Source: Chitinophaga sp. sic0106 (GTDB lineage: Bacteria; Bacteroidota; Bacteroidia; Chitinophagales; Chitinophagaceae). Taken from it: DNA of 64,000 nt. Every line of letters starts with the position of its first letter. Position 1 is the stretch's first letter. Both the position numbers and the translations under genes were made by a program. A model generated the notes under the pieces. The model did no database searches. It worked only from the letters and a program-made list of their open reading frames with translations, and was not told the origin of the DNA. Shown here piece after piece: positions 25,584-33,151 of the stretch. Location of the stretch: positions 1 to 64,000 of the forward strand of contig NZ_JAHUWJ010000014.1 of assembly GCF_019219075.1 (NCBI RefSeq). Direction: 5' to 3'.

Positions 25584-26657
25584 ATGAAAAATAAAAAAAT
25601 TGTGATTGCCGGAGGTAGCGGATTTATGGGACGGAGCCTGGCAGAGATCTGGGGCCGGGAAAACCAGGTGATCATTCTTTCCAGGAGCAACCCGGGGGAA
25701 ATGTGCACCGGCAACCAGCGGGAAGCGGGGAAAGCCAGCGGTAACCAAAGCCTGGCAACCTTAGCAAGTCAACGTGCAGCAGCGGTACATACAAATCCCC
25801 CGGCAGGCATGGAGCAGGTCCCCCCTACCCGTTATGCCACCTGGATGCAGTGGGACGGCACTCAAACCGGCCCATGGACGGCAGCATTGGAAGATGCTGA
25901 CCTCCTCATCAACCTCAGCGGCCGCAGCGTAAACTGCCGATATAACGAAGTCAATAAAGCTGAAATTTTCCGTAGCAGGATCATTCCAACTCAAACCCTC
26001 GGAAAGGCAATTCTTGCCTGCAAACAGCCGCCAAAACTATGGATCAACGCGGGCTCCGCCACTATTTACCGCCATGCGGAAGACCGACCCATGGATGAAT
26101 ATACCGGCGAAATAGCCGATGATTTTTCTGTGCAGGTATGCAAGCAATGGGAACGCGCCTTTAACGATATAACGTTGCCGAATACACGAAAAGCGATTCT
26201 TCGTATAGGCGTCACCTTAGGTTGGCAAAACGGAGGAGTGATGCAGCCTTTCTGCAACCTGGTGAAATTTGGGCTCGGCGGCCATCAGGGTAGCGGACAA
26301 CAACGTTTCACCTGGGTACACATGGCTGATGTTGCCGGTATGATGGCATGGCTCAGCGAACATACGGCATTGCAGGGTGTTTTTAATTGTACATCCCCGT
26401 TTCCCGTGCTCAACAAGGAGTTTATGCGCACGCTCCGCAAAGAAGCCGGTCAATTTGTCGGCCTGCCCGCGCCGGCATGGCTGCTTAAACCAGGGGCTTT
26501 CCTGATTGGCACGGAAACTGAACTACTATTGAAAAGCAGATGGGTAGTCCCCACCAGGGCGTTACAGGAAGGATATACATTTAAATATCCGCAGCTGACC
26601 GAGGCCATTGCTGATATACTGCAACACATGCCCCGGCGACAATACCATCTCTTCTGA
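25584..26657 (+). CDS. TIGR01777-family SDR/epimerase with an inserted segment
   Basis: Extended short-chain dehydrogenase of the YfcH/TIGR01777 family, whose reaction is unknown. The NAD(P)-binding loop is GGSGFMG near residue 10. LINLSGRSVNCRY, AGSATIYRHAEDRPMDE, CKQWERAF and RIGVTLGWQNGG are family blocks. At 357 residues it is about 50 longer than usual: residues 36-84 (between ILSRSN and TRYATWMQWDG) are a Gln/Ala/Gly-rich insert with no counterpart in the family as I know it. It follows the regulator gene by 57 bp and is followed 20 bp later by the CoA-binding protein, so the genes may be cotranscribed. Confidence 0.88.
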   Translation: MKNKKIVIAGGSGFMGRSLAEIWGRENQVIILSRSNPGEMCTGNQREAGKASGNQSLATLASQRAAAVHTNPPAGMEQVPPTRYATWMQWDGTQTGPWTAALEDADLLINLSGRSVNCRYNEVNKAEIFRSRIIPTQTLGKAILACKQPPKLWINAGSATIYRHAEDRPMDEYTGEIADDFSVQVCKQWERAFNDITLPNTRKAILRIGVTLGWQNGGVMQPFCNLVKFGLGGHQGSGQQRFTWVHMADVAGMMAWLSEHTALQGVFNCTSPFPVLNKEFMRTLRKEAGQFVGLPAPAWLLKPGAFLIGTETELLLKSRWVVPTRALQEGYTFKYPQLTEAIADILQHMPRRQYHLF

Positions 26658-26677
26658 AAAAATAAAACCAAGGAAAC

Positions 26678-27052
26678 ATGGCAAATACAGACAAAAAATT
26701 AACGGTAGTAATTGGCGCTTCTCCTAATCCGGACAGATATAGCTACCTGGCAGCCTCCAGGCTCAAAGCCCATGGCCACCCGGTAGTAGCCATCGGTAAC
26801 CGGGAAGCCGCCATTGGCGATATTCCCATCATCACGGAACATCCTGCATTGGAAAACGTGGATACGGTTACGTTATACATGAATCCTAAACTACAGGAGC
26901 AGTATTACGACTATATCCTTCAACTGAAGCCCAAGCGGATTATTTTCAATCCAGGCACCGAAAATCCGGCGCTGGAAGCATTGGCTGTACAAAATGGCAT
27001 ACAGCCACACGAGGCGTGTACGTTGGTGTTACTGAGCACCGGGCAGTTCTGA
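26678..27052 (+). CDS. CoA-binding domain protein (YccU-like)
   Basis: Small 124-residue protein with a Rossmann-type CoA-binding domain, like the N-terminal domain of succinyl-CoA ligase alpha but standing alone. Visible are VVIGASPNPDRYSYLAASRL, the phosphate-binding turn, HPVVAIGNREAAI, DTVTLYMNP and IIFNPGTENP. Function of the stand-alone family is unknown; CoA binding or sensing is likely. It is the last of a closely spaced set after the epimerase-like gene. Confidence 0.88.
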   Translation: MANTDKKLTVVIGASPNPDRYSYLAASRLKAHGHPVVAIGNREAAIGDIPIITEHPALENVDTVTLYMNPKLQEQYYDYILQLKPKRIIFNPGTENPALEALAVQNGIQPHEACTLVLLSTGQF

Positions 27053-27066
27053 GGATTGGTTGTTTA

Positions 27067-27089
27067 GGATGACAGCATAGCTGTCATCC
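27067..27089. repeat. Intergenic hairpin after the CoA-binding gene
   Basis: A perfect 10-bp stem (27067-27076 with 27080-27089) and 3-nt loop, no T-run. The outer GGATGAC/GTCATCC is shared with the hairpin in the atpD-atpC gap. Confidence 0.5.
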
Positions 27090-27264
27090 CGCAGCTGATC
27101 AGCGCCTTAAATATTTCTTTAAATCTTCCTTCTGCGGTTTTTAAACCGTGTGCATTTCGTATATTCGGTACGTTAACCCATCGCCCGGACATATATCATC
27201 ACGACTGGATTTACTACAAATCGTATCTGTTAATACCGCTTGTTCACCCTCTAATATATATGTT

Positions 27265-27738
27265 ATGCAATGGAGAAGATTTAATGGAGAGCTGATTCAG
27301 CTTCCGGTTAAAGAGGAAGTACGAAAGGCCATCATCCGTGAAACAGCCAGTGGTTACCACCTGAAAGTATGCATTGGTACTGATTCGCAAGTGAAAGGTC
27401 TGGATACGGAATTTGCAACCGTCATCGTTTTTCTGCGCGAAGGCCACGGTGGATTTATGTTTATCCACAACGAAAAAACCAAAGACTGCTACAGCATCAA
27501 AGAACGCATGCTGGTAGAAGTAGCCAAGAGTATTGAAATTGCGTATGAATTGTGCGACCTGTTTACGGAATATGATGTGGACATGGAAGTACATGCAGAC
27601 ATCAATACCAATCCACAGTTTAAAAGTAACCTGGCATTGCGTGAAGCCATGGGCTACATCCTCGGAATGGGATTTGCCTTTAAAGCCAAGCCAGAAGCCT
27701 TTGCCAGCAGCAGCTGCGCCAATAAGGTGGTGAACTAA
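27265..27738 (+). CDS. YkuK-like RNase H-fold protein (DUF458)
   Basis: Protein of 157 residues when started at ATG 27265 (MQWRRFNGELIQLP). An ORF start further upstream at 27148 would add 39 residues with no family similarity and is rejected. The IGTDSQVKG block and the following VIVFLREGHGGFMFIHNEK strand match DUF458/YkuK, which has a predicted RNase H-like fold. Asp in GTDSQ, Glu in KERMLVEVAKSIE and Asp in VHADIN could form the acidic site. In Bacillus the homologue is linked to sporulation or competence, which does not transfer here. No enzymatic proof known to me. Confidence 0.78.
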   Translation: MQWRRFNGELIQLPVKEEVRKAIIRETASGYHLKVCIGTDSQVKGLDTEFATVIVFLREGHGGFMFIHNEKTKDCYSIKERMLVEVAKSIEIAYELCDLFTEYDVDMEVHADINTNPQFKSNLALREAMGYILGMGFAFKAKPEAFASSSCANKVVN

Positions 27739-27913
27739 GCTGTAAGTGTTTGTACCTCTTTACAATAAGTGCCGATGCAAGCTCCCTGCACCGGCGGGCA
27801 TTTCTTCCCCCTTTATATTTCCATCTCCCTAAAAAAAATTGTGCTGCTTTAGCTGCTATGCAAGTAAAACAACACAATTATATTTTCATTTGATTTCCTT
27901 AGCGGTTTTATAA

Positions 27914-27954
27914 TGACACCTTCGGTGTCATCAGTAGTTCCGCGCTGCGCGCGG
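27914..27954 (+). repeat. REP-like element, copy 2
   Basis: TGACACC (27914-27920) pairs with GGTGTCA (27924-27930) around TTC. A spacer of about 8 nt leads to CCGCGC (27940-27945) pairing with GCGCGG (27949-27954) around TGC. Nearly identical to 6463-6420 read on the minus strand. Confidence 0.7.
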
Positions 27955-28011
27955 GTAGTCTGCGGCCGGCTATTCCACAAGCAAAATCACAGTATTCAGC
28001 CACAAGTCACC

Positions 28012-28620
28012 TTACGCAATCGCTCTGAACTGCGCATTCAACTCTTCGATATAACCGAGGATGCCATCTCTTCCTGTTTTCTTCACCACAGAAGTAACAA
28101 AATTCGGCGGCAGGAATTGCCAGGTTTCACGCATTTTATTCAGGAAGGCCTTCACGTTGCGGCTTACCTCTGCCTGTGTACTTTTATCGGCCTTGGTGAA
28201 TACCAGGCTGAATGGAATCTGCCACTCTCCCAGCTGATTCACAAATTCGATATCTATTTTCTGCGGCTCGTGGCGACTGTCGATCAGCACAAAAACATTT
28301 ACCAGGTTTTCACGTTTGCGCAGGTAGTTCTCAATCATTTGTTCCCACTGCCGGCGCTGCGACATACTTCTTTTCGCGAAGCCATAACCAGGCAAATCCA
28401 CCAGGTACCAGGACTGATTAATGATAAAATGGTTAATCAGCGTGGTTTTACCCGGTGTACCGGAGGTTTTGGCCAGCTTCTCGTTGTTGGTGAGCAGGTT
28501 GATCAGGGAGGATTTACCCACGTTTGAACGGCCAATGAAGGCATATTCCGGCAGGTTTGGCTTGGGGCATTTCTCCCAATCCGGACTACTAATAAGATAT
28601 TCTGCTGTTTTGATCACCAT
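28012..28620 (-). CDS. engB: Ribosome-biogenesis GTPase EngB/YsxC
   Basis: Essential Era-like GTPase acting in late 50S ribosomal subunit assembly. The 202-residue protein has G1 GRSNVGKSSL, G2 in TPGKTTLINHF, G3 DLPGYGFA, G4 TKAD and G5 near FVTSVVKKTG. Length and motif order are those of YihA/YsxC. It is transcribed divergently from ubiE with 56 bp between starts, so the two promoters overlap in a compact region. Confidence 0.95.
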   Translation of the reverse strand: MVIKTAEYLISSPDWEKCPKPNLPEYAFIGRSNVGKSSLINLLTNNEKLAKTSGTPGKTTLINHFIINQSWYLVDLPGYGFAKRSMSQRRQWEQMIENYLRKRENLVNVFVLIDSRHEPQKIDIEFVNQLGEWQIPFSLVFTKADKSTQAEVSRNVKAFLNKMRETWQFLPPNFVTSVVKKTGRDGILGYIEELNAQFRAIA

Positions 28621-28662
28621 AATAATTGCTTTGTTCGTTCTGACTAATGATCACAAATTCTG

Positions 28663-28670
28663 TAACTTTG
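28663..28670 (+). promoter_or_regulatory. ubiE promoter -7 box, leaderless arrangement
   Basis: TAACTTTG, a TAnnTTTG match, ends 6 nt before the ATG at 28677, so transcription should start at or next to the start codon. The -33 element is weak. Confidence 0.55.
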
Positions 28671-28676
28671 CGACCT

Positions 28677-29423
28677 ATGTCAGGTAAATTAAATGTTGAG
28701 AAGATAGTTCCTTATACGGAGTCAAAATTAAGCAAGAAGGAGCAGATAGCCACGATGTTCGATGATATTGCTCACCGATACGACTTTTTGAATCATTTTA
28801 TGTCGCTCGGAATTGATATTATCTGGCGCAAAAAGGCGCTGGGCTACCTCAAATCCCTGCAACCTAAGAAGATGCTGGACGTGGCTACCGGCACCGGCGA
28901 CTTCGCGATAATGGCTGCTAAACGGCTCAACCCTGACCATATTACCGGTATCGACATTTCTGAAGGGATGTTGTCCTTTGGCCGTGAAAAGATCCAAAAA
29001 GCCGGTCTGGCGAACCAGATCCGCCTGCAGCTGGGCGACAGCGAAACAATAAGTTTCCCGGATAATACGTTTGATGCCATAACAGTAGCCTTTGGTGTCC
29101 GTAACTTTGAAAACCTGCACAAAGGCCTCCAAGAGATGAATCGCGTGCTTAAGCCTGGAGGAAAATTGGTAATTCTGGAGTTTTCCAACCCCACAGTTTT
29201 CCCTATTAAGCAATTTTATAATCTGTATTTTCGTTATATAACACCCCTGTTCGGGAAATGGATTGCTAAAAGCCAGGCTGCCTATAGCTATCTGCCAGAA
29301 TCCGTGAAAGCGTTTCCACAGGGGGATGAAATGTGCAACATATTAAAAAACACAGGATTCCAGGCCGTTACATGCAAAACGCTCACATTCGGCATATGTT
29401 CCATCTACGTATCCTCGTACTGA
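28677..29423 (+). CDS. ubiE: Demethylmenaquinone methyltransferase
   Basis: SAM-dependent methyltransferase for the last step of menaquinone synthesis (MenG/UbiE). The start at 28677 (MSGKLNVEKIVPY) gives 248 residues; an in-frame ATG ten codons earlier would lie inside the promoter. Motif I is LDVATGTGDFAI, and the family signatures YDFLNHFMSLGID and RVLKPGGKLVILEFS are clear. Since Bacteroidota use menaquinone, the product is demethylmenaquinone methyltransferase in function. The 3' end overlaps the start of porT by 28 bp, implying coupled translation. Confidence 0.95.
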   Translation: MSGKLNVEKIVPYTESKLSKKEQIATMFDDIAHRYDFLNHFMSLGIDIIWRKKALGYLKSLQPKKMLDVATGTGDFAIMAAKRLNPDHITGIDISEGMLSFGREKIQKAGLANQIRLQLGDSETISFPDNTFDAITVAFGVRNFENLHKGLQEMNRVLKPGGKLVILEFSNPTVFPIKQFYNLYFRYITPLFGKWIAKSQAAYSYLPESVKAFPQGDEMCNILKNTGFQAVTCKTLTFGICSIYVSSY

Positions 29424-30097
29424 CGCTACTGTTCGGGATTACACTGCTGCCGGCAAAGGCACAGCAAAATCTGAACATGCTGGAACACGATGCAAAACCC
29501 TATTACTTCGGTATTACGCTGGCCACCAACCAGTCGAACTTCCGTTTAACTCATTCCCAGGCTTTCCTGGCCACTGATTCCATTTCCATAGTAGAACCGT
29601 TGAAAACAATGGGTTTCAACCTCGGCTTGCTCGCAAATGCACGCCTGGCGGAGCATTTCGACATACGTTTAAATCCGCAGCTGGTATTTGCCTCCAAAAA
29701 CCTCTACTACCGGGAAGCTTATCCAAAGCCCACCGATACGGATAAGAAAATCGAATCCATCCTGCTGAGCTTTCCGCTGCAGCTGAAGTTTAAATCGGAC
29801 CGTATCGGTAACATGCGCGTATACGCTATTGGCGGTATGAAGTTCGACTATGACCTGGCCTCCAATGCACGTGCAAAAAAAGCCGAAAACCTCATCAAAA
29901 TAAAGAAGAGTGATTATGGGTATGAGGTAGGCGCTGGCTTTGAATTTTACTTCGAGAGCTTTATTTTCTCCCCGGAATTTAAAGTCAGTAACGGAATAGG
30001 CAATGTGCATGTGAAAGATCCAAACCTGCGCTACTCCAATGTAATTGACAAGTTACAATCCCATATGGTCGTATTCTCCATCCACCTGGAAGGTTAA
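29396..30097 (+). CDS. porT: PorT-like outer-membrane protein of the type IX secretion system
   Basis: Beta-barrel-like exported protein matching PorT/SprT, a T9SS component. The start at 29396 (MFHLRILVLTLLFGITLLPAKA) gives a good signal peptide and 233 residues; an ORF start at 29333 would add 21 residues and destroy the signal. The mature part has alternating strands (YYFGITLATNQSNFRL, GFNLGLLANARL, SFPLQLKFKSD, GYEVGAGFEFYF) and ends MVVFSIHLEG, typical of a small barrel. The position directly behind and overlapping ubiE is the arrangement known for porT in other Bacteroidota and is the strongest argument for the name. Confidence 0.8.
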   Translation: MFHLRILVLTLLFGITLLPAKAQQNLNMLEHDAKPYYFGITLATNQSNFRLTHSQAFLATDSISIVEPLKTMGFNLGLLANARLAEHFDIRLNPQLVFASKNLYYREAYPKPTDTDKKIESILLSFPLQLKFKSDRIGNMRVYAIGGMKFDYDLASNARAKKAENLIKIKKSDYGYEVGAGFEFYFESFIFSPEFKVSNGIGNVHVKDPNLRYSNVIDKLQSHMVVFSIHLEG

Positions 30098-30102
30098 TTA
30101 GC

Positions 30103-30110
30103 TATATTTG
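30103..30110 (+). promoter_or_regulatory. pyrC promoter -7 box, leaderless arrangement
   Basis: TATATTTG matches TAnnTTTG and ends 4 nt before the ATG at 30115. It follows the porT stop directly, so pyrC may have its own leaderless transcript. Confidence 0.5.
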
Positions 30111-30114
30111 CAAA

Positions 30115-31458
30115 ATGCAAAACTACCTCATCAGGAATATAGCCGTGGTAAACGAAGGGCGCACCACGGTACAGGATGTATGGATCAAAGATAACCGCAT
30201 TGAAAAAATTGCGCCTAACATCACTATCAGCGGTAATTACAAAGAAATTGACGGCACTGGCAAACACCTGCTGCCTGGGGTAATCGACGACCAGGTGCAT
30301 TTCCGTGAGCCAGGGCTGACGGAAAAGGCCACTATTTACACAGAAGCACGCGCTGCTGTGGCCGGTGGTACCACTACTTTCATGGAGATGCCGAATACAA
30401 AACCTGCGGCACTCACCCAGGAACTCCTGGAGCAGAAATACGATATCGGCCGTGAAACATCTCTAGCCAACTACTCCTTTTTCATGGGAGCCGCCAACGA
30501 TAACGTAGAAGAAATCCTTCGCACCAACGAAAAGAAAGACCGCGTTTGCGGCGTAAAAATATTCATGGGCTCTTCTACCGGCAATATGCTGGTGGATAAT
30601 TACCTCACCCTCGACACTGTATTTTCCAATAGTGAACTGCTGATTGCTACCCACTGTGAAGATGAGAAAATCATCCGCCACAATATGGAGGTGTTCAAAC
30701 AGGAAAAAGGAGACCACCTCACCGCGGCGGACCATCCGCTGATCCGCAATGTGGAAGCGTGTTTTGAGTCGTCGCTGGTGGCTATTCAGTTTGCACAAAA
30801 GCACCAGGCACGCCTGCACATCCTGCATATATCCACCGCGAAGGAACTCCAGCTGTTTGGCAATATGCTGCCACTGGCCGAAAAGCGCATCACTGCTGAG
30901 GTTTGCGTTCATCACCTGCACTTCACGGCCGACGATTATGCGAAATATGGCAACCTGATCAAATGCAATCCTGCCATCAAATCACCGGAAAACAGGGACG
31001 GCCTCTGGGAAGCCCTGCTGGACGATCGTTTGGACATCATTGCTACCGACCACGCTCCCCATACCTGGGCCGAAAAACAGCAGCCATACCTGCAGGCGCC
31101 ATCCGGTGTACCGTTAGTACAACATAGCTTACTCCTGATGCTGGAATACGTGCAGCAGGGCAAAATTTCCATCGAAAAAGTAGTGGAAAAAATGAGCCAT
31201 GCACCGGCAATATGTTTCCAAATCAAGGACAGAGGCTACCTGCGTGAAGGTTATTTTGCTGACTGTGTAATTGTAGATATGCAGGCAGGCAGCAACGTTA
31301 CCAAAGAAAATATTTATTACAAATGCGGCTGGAGCCCGTTTGAAGGGCATACCTTCCCGGCGGCCATCACCCATACTTTTGTAAGCGGGCATCTGGCTTA
31401 TGAAAACGGAAAATTTGATGAGTCCGTGAAAGGTCAGCGTTTACTGTTTAACAGATAA
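30115..31458 (+). CDS. pyrC: Dihydroorotase
   Basis: Zinc amidohydrolase of de novo pyrimidine synthesis, interconverting carbamoyl-aspartate and dihydroorotate. The 447-residue protein has the class I layout: PGVIDDQVHFREPGLTE (residues 54-70), the lysine of GVKIFMGSS that is normally carbamylated, ATHCEDE, LHILHIST and the catalytic Asp in ATDHAPHT. The usual first metal pair HxH reads Gln60-Val-His62; I believe this variant is shared by other Bacteroidota dihydroorotases, so it need not mean loss of activity. Allantoinase or hydantoinase are alternatives but less likely. A strong terminator follows. Confidence 0.88.
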   Translation: MQNYLIRNIAVVNEGRTTVQDVWIKDNRIEKIAPNITISGNYKEIDGTGKHLLPGVIDDQVHFREPGLTEKATIYTEARAAVAGGTTTFMEMPNTKPAALTQELLEQKYDIGRETSLANYSFFMGAANDNVEEILRTNEKKDRVCGVKIFMGSSTGNMLVDNYLTLDTVFSNSELLIATHCEDEKIIRHNMEVFKQEKGDHLTAADHPLIRNVEACFESSLVAIQFAQKHQARLHILHISTAKELQLFGNMLPLAEKRITAEVCVHHLHFTADDYAKYGNLIKCNPAIKSPENRDGLWEALLDDRLDIIATDHAPHTWAEKQQPYLQAPSGVPLVQHSLLLMLEYVQQGKISIEKVVEKMSHAPAICFQIKDRGYLREGYFADCVIVDMQAGSNVTKENIYYKCGWSPFEGHTFPAAITHTFVSGHLAYENGKFDESVKGQRLLFNR

Positions 31459-31480
31459 TTGAGCAAGAATATTGCTTTGC

Positions 31481-31519
31481 GGGCTGGTGGAATTACGATT
31501 TCCACCAGCCCTTATTTTT
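31481..31519 (+). terminator. pyrC terminator
   Basis: A perfect 12-bp stem (31481-31492 with 31500-31511) with a 7-nt loop followed by TTATTTTTG, 22 nt behind the stop. Confidence 0.85.
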
Positions 31520-31523
31520 GCTG

Positions 31524-31589
31524 CACCCGGGCCTGCGGCCCTGGTGTTTTCCGGGAGAGATATAGCGCCGCATGCGTTCATCTCTCCCG
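31524..31589. repeat. Double-hairpin intergenic element
   Basis: First hairpin CACC-C-GGGCC (31524-31533) with GGCCC-T-GGTG (31537-31546), one mismatch and TGC loop. Five bases later CGGGAGAGAT (31552-31561) pairs with ATCTCTCCCG (31580-31589). Same two-hairpin design as 5991-6055 and 33051-33125. Confidence 0.6.
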
Positions 31590-31702
31590 AAAAAATTTAA
31601 GGAAAACGCCAGCCCGAAAAGCTAAATATTCCTATTTTATGGAATATTCCCATCTTTGCATCCTAAAAGGTGTATACGTATATTCACTAAAAAAAGGGCT
31701 GC

Positions 31703-33031
31703 ATGCAACTGGACAAAACTTCCTATTACGACCTTAGTATCTTTAACCGCGATGAAGAATATTCCCTGTTCGGGCGCCTGGACTTCACCATCACAGCCGG
31801 TGGAAGGGAGCACCTGCGCCAGCTTTTTACCAAGCCGCTGCAGGATATCAAAGCCATTCAACAACGACAGGATGCACTTAAATATATTATTAGTCTGCAA
31901 GGCCAATGGCCATCCGTAATTACCAACGGTACCATAGTGGTGGTGGAAAACTACCTGGAGGCGCAGATTGATCCCATCAGCAATACAGAAGGCCTGGGTT
32001 TATACATTCAAACAGCGCTGCACAAAACGGTGTACGCACCGGATTTCAAGCACATTAAATTTGCTTTTGCAGAAGTCCTGAACCTGATACGTGGATTCAA
32101 TGAGTTTGTGCAGGTATTTAATTCCGATCAGGCACCGCAGGTACTGAAAGTGCTGCTGGACAGGGCAGAGCGGCTCCTGAACCAGCCTGACTTTGCCACC
32201 ATTTTACAAGCCGATGAGGAAGGAAAAATTCATGCTGCTAACATACTCCGGTTCGACAGCTACATGCGCAAACGGAATCGTAAAATCCTGGTGGAGCTGA
32301 TATCTCTCTATCACCAGCTGGATGCCTTCTATGCCATGGCGAAAGCCGTGAATCACCACAAGCTGAACTTCCCGGTATTGCTGGATCATTCGTATCCGGT
32401 GATAAAGGCGAAGCAACTGTACCATGTTATCCTGGACAAGCCAGTGGCCTATGATATGGAGCTGAACCAGGCCACTAACTTTATGTTCCTCACGGGTGCA
32501 AATATGGCAGGTAAAACTACGTTTATCCGTGCCGTTGGTATTGCTGTTTTCCTGGCACATATTGGTATGGGCGTACCAGCGGAGCAAATGGAGCTGAGCT
32601 TCTTCCACGGTATCTTCAGTAACATACAGGTACAGGATAATATTTTTAAGGGCGAAAGCTACTTCTACAATGAAGTACAAAGAATTAAAAACACCATCAT
32701 CCAGATTAATAACGGCAAGAACTGGCTGGTATTGATTGATGAGATGTTTAAAGGCACCAACGTGGAAGATGCCCGCAACTGTTCACTGGCCGTGATTCGC
32801 GGATTACTAAAGAGCAGCAACTGTCTGTTTATCCTGTCCACACACCTGTATGAGGTGGCGGAAGAACTGAAAAATGAATCTAAAATTCAGTTTAAATATT
32901 TTGAATCGCAGGTGATTGAAGATGACCTGCATTTTACTTATTTATTGAAAGATGGTATTGCAAAAGAAAAGATAGGATACCTAATTTTAAGGAGAGAAAA
33001 AGTTTTGGATTTGCTGGAGCAGATTAAGTAA
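31703..33031 (+). CDS. Short MutS-family ATPase (DNA mismatch repair MutS-like)
   Basis: 442-residue protein with the MutS core (domain III-like helices, about 1-240) and ATPase domain V only; the mismatch-reading domain I and the connector are missing. The Walker A loop is TGANMAGKTT (264-273), Walker B is WLVLIDEMFKGTN, and the signature STHLYEVAE carries the downstream His. Proteins of this short form are common in Bacteroidota and are not the canonical repair MutS. A role in DNA structure recognition is plausible but unproven. It lies between two double-hairpin elements. Confidence 0.85.
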   Translation: MQLDKTSYYDLSIFNRDEEYSLFGRLDFTITAGGREHLRQLFTKPLQDIKAIQQRQDALKYIISLQGQWPSVITNGTIVVVENYLEAQIDPISNTEGLGLYIQTALHKTVYAPDFKHIKFAFAEVLNLIRGFNEFVQVFNSDQAPQVLKVLLDRAERLLNQPDFATILQADEEGKIHAANILRFDSYMRKRNRKILVELISLYHQLDAFYAMAKAVNHHKLNFPVLLDHSYPVIKAKQLYHVILDKPVAYDMELNQATNFMFLTGANMAGKTTFIRAVGIAVFLAHIGMGVPAEQMELSFFHGIFSNIQVQDNIFKGESYFYNEVQRIKNTIIQINNGKNWLVLIDEMFKGTNVEDARNCSLAVIRGLLKSSNCLFILSTHLYEVAEELKNESKIQFKYFESQVIEDDLHFTYLLKDGIAKEKIGYLILRREKVLDLLEQIK

Positions 33032-33050
33032 ATTTATCTTATAGATTTTC

Positions 33051-33125
33051 GCCCTCATTTTTTTCCGGCCTTCGGCCGGAAAAAAATGAGGGCGTGGTGC
33101 TGGGCCACCGGCCCAGCACCACGCC
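33051..33125. repeat. Double-hairpin intergenic element
   Basis: A perfect 20-bp stem with TTC loop (33051-33070 with 33074-33093) merges through three shared bases into a perfect 16-bp stem with ACC loop (33091-33106 with 33110-33125). The first arm contains a run of seven T/A pairs. It lies between the mutS-like and comM-like genes, 19 bp behind the former's stop. Confidence 0.75.
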
Positions 33126-33151
33126 GATTTGTTAACCTCTACAATATCCAT

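Noticed and set aside
33086..33151. N-terminal extension of the ComM-like protein.
   Set aside because: The extension is translated from the double hairpin (33051-33125); family alignment starts at MIVKTYG.
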